Below are positions 1 to 6,170 of a DNA stretch of 13,748 nucleotides, piece after piece. This stretch comes from Bordetella parapertussis (lineage in GTDB: Bacteria; Pseudomonadota; Gammaproteobacteria; Burkholderiales; Burkholderiaceae_B). Made by a program: the position numbers and the translations under genes. The first letter of the stretch is position 1, and the number at the start of each line of letters is the position of its first letter. The DNA lies in contig CAMCYB010000044.1 in the NCBI GenBank assembly GCA_945883615.1, positions 1 to 13,748 on the forward strand, written 5' to 3'. The notes beneath the pieces were generated by a model. That model saw only the letters and a program-made list of their open reading frames with translations, was not told the origin of the DNA and ran no database searches.

Positions 1-58
1 GCCGCGTTTGCTTACGCTTGGCATCGAATTCAATATCAGAAAAGCTCAATTGGGGCAT
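1..58 (-). CDS. IS5-family transposase, N-terminal fragment (cut by window edge)
   Basis: The minus-strand frame from the ATG at 58-56 reads MPQLSFSDIEFDAKRKQTR up to the left edge. The pattern M-x-Q-x-S-F-S-D-x-E, followed by KRKQTR, is characteristic of the N-terminus of IS5-family DDE transposases, which cut and paste the element at YTAR targets. Only 19 residues are in the window, so the catalytic DDE residues cannot be checked and I cannot say whether the gene is intact. The family call rests on recognising this start and on the agreeing terminal repeat and CTAG target site outside it. Confidence 0.72.
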   Translation of the reverse strand, partial: MPQLSFSDIEFDAKRKQTR

Positions 59-105
59 GATCGTGATCGAAAAATTTGCGATACTAATCAGACAATTAAC
101 CGCGT

Positions 106-136
106 CCCGAGTTCTCTGAATTCGGGGACTTTTTCA
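106..136 (+). terminator. Hairpin plus T-run inside the IS end (terminator-like)
   Basis: CCCGAGTTC (106-114) pairs with GAATTCGGG (118-126) through nine base pairs, one of them G-U, around a TCT loop. It is followed by GAC and five T residues (130-134). Read on the plus strand this resembles an intrinsic terminator facing out of the element. It overlaps the inner part of the terminal repeat, so it may instead be part of the transposase recognition sequence. Confidence 0.35.
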
Positions 137-148
137 GAGTTTCCCTAG

Positions 149-330
149 CTCAAACAGTACGTTTACCTTAAACTGACGTCGGCAAGAGCATGAAAGTATT
201 AAATTCTAGGTGAGCTGCTTAATAAGCCTGTCAGCTCGGGGTGGTGAAACAAGTCATGCGTTAAATTATTCTTTACAAACTTGACGAAATTACCATAATT
301 ATTTGCACATTAAAAGAGATCGTCTTAGTC
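149..330. other. Intergenic gap between the IS end and the SBP-TRIC gene
   Basis: No convincing coding frame is present on either strand; the longest start-to-stop frames seen here are only a handful of codons. It contains a six-base inverted repeat, GAGCTG (212-217) with CAGCTC (232-237), without a T-run. Its AT-rich 3' half holds the promoter candidate listed separately. It may be the remaining upstream region of the next gene after the IS landed. Confidence 0.5.
272..299 (+). promoter_or_regulatory. Candidate sigma70-type promoter for the SBP-TRIC gene
   Basis: TTTACA (272-277) and CATAAT (294-299) are separated by 16 bases in an AT-rich stretch, about 30 bases before the ATG at 331. An overlapping TTGACG (281-286) could be an alternative -35 but has no good -10 partner at 17 bases. 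An AGAG at 315-318 is the only Shine-Dalgarno-like match, 12 bases from the ATG, which is rather far. Read by eye only. Confidence 0.35.
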
Positions 331-1911
331 ATGCTTAGGCTAACGTTTTGGTTTTTTTGTCTTTTACTCACTTTTGGTTTATCAGACAATGCGTCAAGCG
401 CTGAGACGCAAGGGTCTGCTACACCCTCTATAGAGCTTGCTAAGCCTGCTACAGACGCCCAGACAAAGCAAAAAGTACTTCGTGCAGGCTGGTACCCTTG
501 GGACCCCTATCAATACCTAGTCATTAAAAACGGTATTAGCCGATTAACAGGCCTTGATGTTGAAATACTCAAGGCTGTCTTCGAAAAAATGGGTTACACG
601 TTAAATTTTGATGAGGTTTCATGGAAGCAGCATCAGCTTGACATCGAGAGTGGTGCTAGAGACATTGCTGCGGGGGCATTCCAAAGCGACGCTCGCAGTA
701 AGTATGCCTATTACTCTGACACCTATCGCACCGAAAAAGATGTTATTTTTGTTCGCGAAAACGATACAAAACGGCTTAATTTCAGAACAGCAGAACAATG
801 GTTTGACGTTTTAAATAATCAAAATATTAAGCTTGGCATCGTAAACGGCTATTTTTATGGGCCCGCCATGATGGCCTTTATTAACGACCCGAAAAATGTG
901 TCTAGAATTGTGGGGGTTGGTACTGACCAAGAAAACCTAGCTAACCTTATTAGTAAAAAAGTTGATGCGATCGCGATTGATGATTTGGTAGCTGGAACAC
1001 TGATTTGGCGCAATAAGTGGCAAGGTCAAGTCAAAGAAGTTGGGGTTCCCATTTTTACGGGTGGTATTCACGTCATTTTTAGCAAAGCCACAACGAGCCC
1101 CGCTTTGGTGGCTGAATTTAACGCCAGCCTTAAAAATTTACGTGAAACAGGGCAGTACCAAGAGATCGTTCGCACATATTTGTTGCCCGTTATGCTTGAT
1201 GTCACGTCAGGCCAATGGTGGTTTCTAGTTGTTGATATTATTGGCACAATCGCATTTGCGATGTCGGGCGTACTTTTAGCACGACAAGGCAAATATAGTT
1301 TTTTTGGGGCGCTTGTATTAGCTGCCGTTCCATCTGTGGGTGGGGGCATTGTTCGTGACCTGCTGCTTCAGCGTGAAACGCTTTCTGTTTTGAAATCGCC
1401 TCTTTATCTACTTATTATCTTTGCAACAGTCGTCATTTTTTATTTCATTTTTAGAATAAAAAATCGACTCACCACTGAACCGACACCTGCAACAGGCGCG
1501 CATGCTGATGCCTACCTAATCGGCCACTTAAACAACCATTCAGCTGTGGCATTTTTTGATGCAGTAGGACTAGCAGCATTTACTATTATTGGAGTTATTG
1601 TCGCGGTTGGTGCAAATATTCAACCTCTTTGGCTGTGGGGCCCATTGTTTGCTGCACTAACTGGCGCAGGCGGCGGTATTTTGCGAGATGTCATTAGGGC
1701 TGATGTTGATAACCCCGGTCTTAAAGGGTCATTTTATGCAGAAGTTGCACTCATTTGGGGTTTGATTTTCTCACTTCTACTGAATTGGTACTCAGGCATG
1801 GAGCAATATTATCCAGACCACATTACAGCGATGGTGATATTTGTTTTGTTGGGTGCATTGGGCACCCGAATGTTTGTGTTTCACTACAAAATTCGTAGCC
1901 CCATGTTTTGA
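331..1911 (+). CDS. Fusion of periplasmic solute-binding domain (SBP_bac_3) and TRIC/UPF0126 channel
   Basis: The protein has 526 residues. Residues 1-24 look like a signal peptide ending in ASSA. Residues about 48-285 form an SBP_bac_3-type domain: VLRAGWYPWDPYQY opening, GLDVEILKAVFEKMGY, and GAFQSDARSKYAYYSDTY, as in amino-acid-binding proteins of ABC importers. From about 296 the chain becomes a membrane protein with two UPF0126/TRIC repeats. Repeat 1 carries SVGGGIVRD (335-343) and repeat 2, starting near 408, carries GAGGGILRD (445-453). These GGG-x-x-RD signatures are typical of the YicG/TRIC family, whose members are trimeric cation channels or, in some annotations, glycine transporters. 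The N-terminal domain would sit in the periplasm, tethered to the channel, so I infer that a bound solute gates or feeds it. No ABC permease or ATPase gene is adjacent. Domain calls are strong; the function is inference. Confidence 0.88.
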   Translation: MLRLTFWFFCLLLTFGLSDNASSAETQGSATPSIELAKPATDAQTKQKVLRAGWYPWDPYQYLVIKNGISRLTGLDVEILKAVFEKMGYTLNFDEVSWKQHQLDIESGARDIAAGAFQSDARSKYAYYSDTYRTEKDVIFVRENDTKRLNFRTAEQWFDVLNNQNIKLGIVNGYFYGPAMMAFINDPKNVSRIVGVGTDQENLANLISKKVDAIAIDDLVAGTLIWRNKWQGQVKEVGVPIFTGGIHVIFSKATTSPALVAEFNASLKNLRETGQYQEIVRTYLLPVMLDVTSGQWWFLVVDIIGTIAFAMSGVLLARQGKYSFFGALVLAAVPSVGGGIVRDLLLQRETLSVLKSPLYLLIIFATVVIFYFIFRIKNRLTTEPTPATGAHADAYLIGHLNNHSAVAFFDAVGLAAFTIIGVIVAVGANIQPLWLWGPLFAALTGAGGGILRDVIRADVDNPGLKGSFYAEVALIWGLIFSLLLNWYSGMEQYYPDHITAMVIFVLLGALGTRMFVFHYKIRSPMF

Positions 1912-1966
1912 TGCAGTAAACAGCATGGGGCGAAAGCTGCGGGCTTAAGCTGCAGGCTTAATTTTT
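1898..1966 (+). terminator. Terminator region after the SBP-TRIC gene (two hairpins, T-run)
   Basis: GCCCCATG (1898-1905, overlapping the stop end of the gene) is perfectly complementary to CATGGGGC (1924-1931). It is followed by a second stem, AAGCTGC (1934-1940) with GCAGGCTT (1952-1959, one-base bulge), and then by TTTTT (1962-1966). The second stem lies within a 13-base imperfect tandem duplication (AGCTGCGGGCTTA at 1935-1947, AGCTGCAGGCTTA at 1948-1960). The hairpin plus T-run fits a rho-independent terminator. Confidence 0.5.
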
Positions 1967-2034
1967 CGGGTTTGCCGCGTTAGCAACCTGTTGTGAATCA
2001 ATCATTGTTGTGTATGTAAAGTAAGATAAATGTT

Positions 2035-2256
2035 ATGAATCCCTTAAACCCCAAGAAACTCATACTCAGCAAATGGACAGCGGTAACCCCCATTGCTAAA
2101 CAAAAACATTTTCTAGTGTCAAAAGTCATCGCACCGGAACAACCGACTGATGCGATTGAATGGGTTGAAATAGAAGCCGTCTTTTCAAAAGCCACTCAGG
2201 TTATTTCGTGGCGCGATTTACAAAACGATGCCGTTTGGCGACAAGGGTGGGTGTAA
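2035..2256 (+). CDS. TIGR02450 family Trp-rich small protein
   Basis: This is a 73-residue protein matching the small tryptophan-rich family TIGR02450. It opens NPLNPKKLILSKWTAVTPI, then KHFLV, WVEIEAVFSK and a C-terminal WRDLQNDAVWRQGWV, with five tryptophans in 73 residues. It has no signal peptide or membrane segment, so it is probably cytoplasmic. The biochemical role of the family is not known to me. The ATG at 2035 is preferred because a stop lies just upstream in frame and the conserved N-terminus begins there. It stands alone between a terminator region (1898-1966) and an inverted repeat that covers its own stop codon, and it is convergent with the DUF697 gene, so it is probably transcribed as a single gene. 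Confidence 0.82.
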   Translation: MNPLNPKKLILSKWTAVTPIAKQKHFLVSKVIAPEQPTDAIEWVEIEAVFSKATQVISWRDLQNDAVWRQGWV

Positions 2257-2284
2257 ATTTATAAAAATTATAAAAATTTACACC
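2250..2284. terminator. Perfect 11-bp inverted repeat between convergent genes
   Basis: GGTGTAAATTT (2250-2260) is exactly complementary to AAATTTACACC (2274-2284), with a 13-base AT-only loop. It overlaps the TAA of the TIGR02450 gene and lies 44 bases past the end of the converging DUF697 gene. The position suggests a bidirectional transcription end. The stem is AT-rich with only a GGTG/CACC core and no separate T-run follows, so termination is inferred from position and symmetry. Confidence 0.5.
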
Positions 2285-2327
2285 GTGCGAAACCTTTGAA
2301 GATGGTTTTCAAATTATTTTCAAATCT

Positions 2328-3278
2328 TTAAACACCACCACCCCGAACCATTGACAGCACACTTTTTGCATCAAGGTTGCGCGCTTTCTCTTCGATCTGT
2401 GGCAAGTATTTTGTCTGTAGCTCCTGAGCGGGCCCAAGCAGACCTGAAAACGACTGTTTCAATAATTCAGTGCTCATTTTGCGCCCACCGCCGTAATAAC
2501 GTCTAGCCACCTGCCCTAATGCATAGGTCGTTGCAAACGACATGGCAACACTCGTGGCGGCGCTTCCTACTTTTTTGCCAGTTTTTCCTAAAAAGCTACC
2601 TAACAAACCGCCAATCAGCTTACGCCCAAACTGTTCTAGGTACTGAGAGGTCATGCCCACACCAACGGTGGCTATAAACTCACGAATGTGACTTTGGTCA
2701 AGCTCTACACCATAAGATTTACCTATGCGGTAGACCATTTTGACTTGCATAGGAATAATCGCCACAGATGCCCACGACTGTGGCAACAACTCTAATGCAC
2801 CGTTCATGATGGCATAGTTCAAAACCATTTTGTCTAATGCTGCATCATCTAAAGTACTTTGAGGCATTGAACTGCTGGCTACTTCTGAGCCGGTGACTAG
2901 CGCACCCTCGATGGCCACTGCATCGGCTTGGCGTTCTGCCTGAAGTGCAAGCGGGTCGGCATCTAAAGCCAGCAATGTCTTCAATTCTTTGAGAAATTTA
3001 TTTTCATCTTCGCAACGTAGGCCATCGCTATCGCAGACGCATACAGCCAACTCATAAGCGTAACGCCGCTGACCTTCGTCAACCAAGGCTGCAGTCGCTT
3101 GCTCAAGTGACACGCGCTTAAGCAGTACATCTTGATAGATTCCCATTGTATCTATCGTATTGGAACCCATCTGTTGTGCAAACTGTTTAATTGACTCACG
3201 CTCACGATCATCTTTTGCACCATCGGCAAAAGCGGCAAGCATGGCAATGGACAACAAGGCACGTTCAGAAGTCATCAT
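2328..3278 (-). CDS. TerB-like / DUF697 two-domain protein
   Basis: The protein has 316 residues. Residues about 5-105 are helical and TerB-like: LLSIAMLAAFADGAKDDRERE near the start and a second acidic motif, CDSDGLRCEDENKFL (82-96), resembling the paired acidic, possibly metal-binding motifs of tellurite-resistance TerB. After a linker rich in Ala, Ser and acidic residues (about 106-148), residues 150-270 resemble DUF697 (YcjF-like): a hydrophobic VLNYAIMNGALELLPQSWASVAIIPMQVKMVYRIGKSYG stretch of helices, then a Gly-rich LIGGLLGSFLGKTGKKVGSAA segment that probably associates with the membrane. DUF697 domains often accompany GTPases, but none is adjacent here. The start has two consecutive ATGs (3278 and 3275). 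The gene lies 68 bases downstream of ygiQ on the same strand and may be cotranscribed. The biological role is unknown. Confidence 0.78.
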   Translation of the reverse strand: MMTSERALLSIAMLAAFADGAKDDRERESIKQFAQQMGSNTIDTMGIYQDVLLKRVSLEQATAALVDEGQRRYAYELAVCVCDSDGLRCEDENKFLKELKTLLALDADPLALQAERQADAVAIEGALVTGSEVASSSMPQSTLDDAALDKMVLNYAIMNGALELLPQSWASVAIIPMQVKMVYRIGKSYGVELDQSHIREFIATVGVGMTSQYLEQFGRKLIGGLLGSFLGKTGKKVGSAATSVAMSFATTYALGQVARRYYGGGRKMSTELLKQSFSGLLGPAQELQTKYLPQIEEKARNLDAKSVLSMVRGGGV

Positions 3279-3346
3279 TCATCTCATAGGTCAAGGATAA
3301 TAATTTGTAAGACATAATAATCACCGCCAGGTTCCCTTGTTGGAAA

Positions 3347-5686
3347 TTAAGACTTTTGGCGCGGTGGTAAACCTGTGTGCTGAGTCAATAGGCGACCCGA
3401 TTTTAGGGTTCGAGAAACGGTTGATGTGGCCCCCGAACTATTTTTACGGCGAGCGCTAACGTAGCCACCATTCGTTAGCGGTTGATGAAAGGGAATTAAG
3501 TGCTTTTTACCATTACCGATTAAATCAGAGCGCCCCATCATTTTTAGGGCCTCGCGCAACATAGGCCAATTATTGGGGTCGTGATAACGCAAAAATGCTT
3601 TGTGTAGTCGACGACGTCTGTCGCCACGCACAATATCAACGGTTTCACTGGCTCGGGTCACCCGCGCAAGTGGGTTGCGTGAGGTGTGATACATGGCGGT
3701 TGCCGTTGCCATGGGGCTGGGGTAAAAGGTTTGAACTTGATCTGCGCGAAAGCCATGACTTTTTAGCCAGACTGCCAAATTCATCATATCTTCATCGCTT
3801 GTACCCGGGTGAGCAGCAATAAAATACGGCACCAAGAACTGTTTTTTACCTGCCTCAGCACTGAACTTATCAAACAATTGCTTGAACTTATCATAGCTAC
3901 CAATACCCGGCTTCATCATTTTTGAAAGCGGGCCCATTTCGGTGTGCTCTGGGGCTATTTTTAAATAACCACCGACGTGATGGGTGACCAGCTCACGAAT
4001 ATATTCAGGCGATTTAACCGCCAAGTCATAACGCAAACCTGAACTAATTAGAATTTTTTTCACGCCCTTTAACTCTCGGGCGCGACGATACATATGAATG
4101 AGAGAGCTGTGATCCGTGTTTAAGTTTTGACAGACATCGGGGTAAACGCAACTGGGCTTGCGGCAAGCAGACTCAATTTCAGGGCTTTTACAACCAATGC
4201 GGTACATATTGGCAGTGGGGCCGCCCAGATCTGAAATGACGCCCGTAAAGCCAGGTACTTTGTCACGAATATCTTCAATTTCACGAATGACTGAATCTTC
4301 GCTACGACTTTGAATGATTCGCCCTTCGTGCTCGGTAATTGAACAAAAGGTGCAACCCCCAAAACAACCCCGCATAATATTGACGCTAAAACGTATCATT
4401 TCCCAGGCGGGTATTTTGGTTTCGCCATCGTGACCGCCTTTCTCATCAGCATAAATGGGGTGAGGGCTGCGCGCGTAGGGTAGATCAAAGACTAAATCCA
4501 TTTCAGGCGTCGTGAGCGGAATGGGTGGTGGGTTGATCCAGATGTCACGGGCCGTGCGCCCTTCCCCATGAGCCTGCACGATGGCACGGGCATTACCGGG
4601 GTTTGTTTCCAAATGCAGAACTCGGCTCGCATGCGCATAAAGCACCGGGTCTGACTTAACTTGCTCATACGAGGGTAAGCGGATCACACTGCGATCGCGA
4701 GGTGGAACTTTTAGCTTACCGTTTGAGTGAAGTGATGGGTTGGGTGAAAAAACAAGCGGGGCTTCTAAAACAGCCACATCACCTTTTAAGGTGTTTTTTT
4801 GAGCGCTTTTCTGTGCGCTTTTTTTGTTGGCCACATCGGCAACGACTCGAGCTTCATCATTGCGAGCGCAACTTTCGCCTTGCTCAAGAGCCTGTTCGCT
4901 AATCATTAAGTACGGGTTGACATGGGCTTCTACTCGACCGGGTGCATCAACACTGGTTGAATCGATTTCGAACCAACCCTCAGGTGTCTCGCGACGAATA
5001 AATGCTGTGCCCCGTATGTCAGTGATCTGCTCAATAGGTTCTTTAGCTGCTAAGCGATGAGCAATCTCGACCACTGCGCGTTCAGCATTGCCAAAAAGTA
5101 ACAAATCACATTTGCTATCGGTTACCACTGAACGGCGCACTTTATCAGACCAGTAGTCGTAATGAGCAATGCGTCGCAATGAACCTTCAATACCACCCAA
5201 AATGATCGGCACATCTTTATAGGCTTCTTTACAGCGTTGGGTATATACGATTGCAGCACGATCAGGCCGCTTGCCACCTACATCACCCGCCGTGTACGCA
5301 TCATCGCTGCGCATTTTGCGATCGGCTGTGTAGCGATTGATCATTGAATCCATATTGCCTGACGTGACGCCAAAAAAGAGATTTGGCTTACCCAAAACCT
5401 TAAAGGGATCGGCGCTTTGCCAATCTGGCTGAGCGATAATGCCAACTCTGAACCCTTGGTTTTCTAACATTCGACCAATAACAGCCATACCGAAGCTTGG
5501 ATGATCAACGTAGGCGTCACCCGTCACAATAATGATGTCACAGCTGTCCCAGCCGAGTTGAGTCATTTCGTCTCGGCTCATTGGCAAAAACGGAGCGACA
5601 CCAAAGCGCGCCGCCCAGAACTTACGATAGCTGTTCAGGGGCTTGGCGTGACGAGGAAAAAGGGATACATCTGCGAAATGAGTCAT
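3347..5686 (-). CDS. ygiQ: YgiQ family radical SAM protein (UPF0313)
   Basis: This is a 779-residue, cytoplasmic iron-sulfur protein of the YgiQ/UPF0313 family, whose substrate is not established to my knowledge. The N-terminal domain (about 1-400) carries the hallmark [17 protein letters not shown] and [17 protein letters not shown]. The radical SAM core starts at [10 protein letters not shown], giving the 4Fe-4S ligands C441, C445 and C448 (Cx3Cx2C). The C-terminal part ([20 protein letters not shown] and onward) matches DUF3362. Further cysteines ([15 protein letters not shown]) lie after the core motif, as is usual in this family. The length is slightly above the E. coli protein (739). 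A Lys/Ala/Gln-rich stretch at 288-302 ([11 protein letters not shown]) looks like a variable insert in the N-terminal domain. The ATG at 5686 gives the expected family N-terminus, but no strong ribosome binding site is visible. Confidence 0.95.
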   Translation of the reverse strand: MTHFADVSLFPRHAKPLNSYRKFWAARFGVAPFLPMSRDEMTQLGWDSCDIIIVTGDAYVDHPSFGMAVIGRMLENQGFRVGIIAQPDWQSADPFKVLGKPNLFFGVTSGNMDSMINRYTADRKMRSDDAYTAGDVGGKRPDRAAIVYTQRCKEAYKDVPIILGGIEGSLRRIAHYDYWSDKVRRSVVTDSKCDLLLFGNAERAVVEIAHRLAAKEPIEQITDIRGTAFIRRETPEGWFEIDSTSVDAPGRVEAHVNPYLMISEQALEQGESCARNDEARVVADVANKKSAQKSAQKNTLKGDVAVLEAPLVFSPNPSLHSNGKLKVPPRDRSVIRLPSYEQVKSDPVLYAHASRVLHLETNPGNARAIVQAHGEGRTARDIWINPPPIPLTTPEMDLVFDLPYARSPHPIYADEKGGHDGETKIPAWEMIRFSVNIMRGCFGGCTFCSITEHEGRIIQSRSEDSVIREIEDIRDKVPGFTGVISDLGGPTANMYRIGCKSPEIESACRKPSCVYPDVCQNLNTDHSSLIHMYRRARELKGVKKILISSGLRYDLAVKSPEYIRELVTHHVGGYLKIAPEHTEMGPLSKMMKPGIGSYDKFKQLFDKFSAEAGKKQFLVPYFIAAHPGTSDEDMMNLAVWLKSHGFRADQVQTFYPSPMATATAMYHTSRNPLARVTRASETVDIVRGDRRRRLHKAFLRYHDPNNWPMLREALKMMGRSDLIGNGKKHLIPFHQPLTNGGYVSARRKNSSGATSTVSRTLKSGRLLTQHTGLPPRQKS

Positions 5687-5857
5687 AGGGCATATTGTAA
5701 CGAATGGTAGGTGAGTTATCGTTATTAATACAACAAAGCACCTTGGTTTTAAAGAAAAAACTTAACCCTTCCTTAATCAACCGTAATTGGCTCAAAAAAC
5801 CCGATAAAACCCTTCAATAAAGCTGTATATTAAAGTTAATAATTGCCAAATGAATAC
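5687..5857. promoter_or_regulatory. Divergent promoter region between ygiQ and the TIGR03643 cluster
   Basis: These 171 AT-rich bases separate two divergent genes, so both promoters should lie here. For the plus strand, TATATT (5826-5831) is the best -10 candidate, about 27 bases before the ATG at 5858, but the base run at -35 (GATAAA) is a poor match. No clear minus-strand promoter can be picked by eye. No operator-like dyad is evident. Confidence 0.35.
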
Positions 5858-6145
5858 ATGCCAAATAAACCAGCCAATCGTCTCGAAAGTTTGACCCCAG
5901 GTGAGATTTCCGCCGTGATTCAAATGGCTTGGGAAGATCGAACCACATTCGAGACTATATTGGAACGCACTGGTTTGAGCGAACCCGATGTGGTGAAGCT
6001 TATGCGCGCTGAGCTTAAATTAAGCTCATTCAAAATGTGGCGCGCTCGTATGACGGGCCGCACAACCAAACATCGTGCTTTAAGAAGCAAAGAAATGAAG
6101 TTCGACGATCATGACATTGCTGACCATAGGCGTGCCAATTGTTAA
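5858..6145 (+). CDS. TIGR03643 family small protein (DUF2805-like)
   Basis: The predicted protein has 95 residues from the ATG at 5858. A TTG 15 bases upstream (5843) would add MPNEY and cannot be excluded. The body, LTPGEISAVIQMAWEDRTTF, then ILERTGLSEPDVVKLMRAEL, KLSSFKMWRARMTGR and TTKHRALRS, matches the TIGR03643 family of small conserved bacterial proteins. The middle resembles a helix-turn-helix fold (ILERTGLSEPDVVKLM), followed by a basic tail, so nucleic acid binding is possible but unproven. It precedes the oxidoreductase-patatin gene by 25 bases on the same strand and is probably the first gene of that transcript. The family's function is not known to me. Confidence 0.85.
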   Translation: MPNKPANRLESLTPGEISAVIQMAWEDRTTFETILERTGLSEPDVVKLMRAELKLSSFKMWRARMTGRTTKHRALRSKEMKFDDHDIADHRRANC

Positions 6146-6170
6146 AATGTGGATCTGATAACCTAGTCAC

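Larger units (their letters stand above)
1..144 (-). mobile_element. IS5-family insertion sequence, 5' end only (element continues off the left edge)
   Basis: Bases 1-58, read on the minus strand, encode the start of an IS5-type transposase. About 86 bases further out the sequence ends in a plausible terminal inverted repeat, reading GGAAACTCTGAAAAAGTCC from base 144 inward. Directly outside it, at 145-148, is CTAG, which fits the YTAR four-base target duplication typical of the IS5 group. The other end and the second target copy lie outside the window, so completeness cannot be judged. The boundary at 144 is inferred from the CTAG and the GGAA-type terminus, not from comparing both ends. Confidence 0.75.

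Noticed and set aside
212..237. GAGCTG/CAGCTC inverted repeat as a terminator
   Set aside because: The stem is only six pairs with a 14-base loop and no following T-run.
5843..5857. TTG start giving a TIGR03643 protein longer by five residues
   Set aside because: The ATG at 5858 is a standard start and the family conservation begins well after it; the upstream TTG has only a weak purine run before it.
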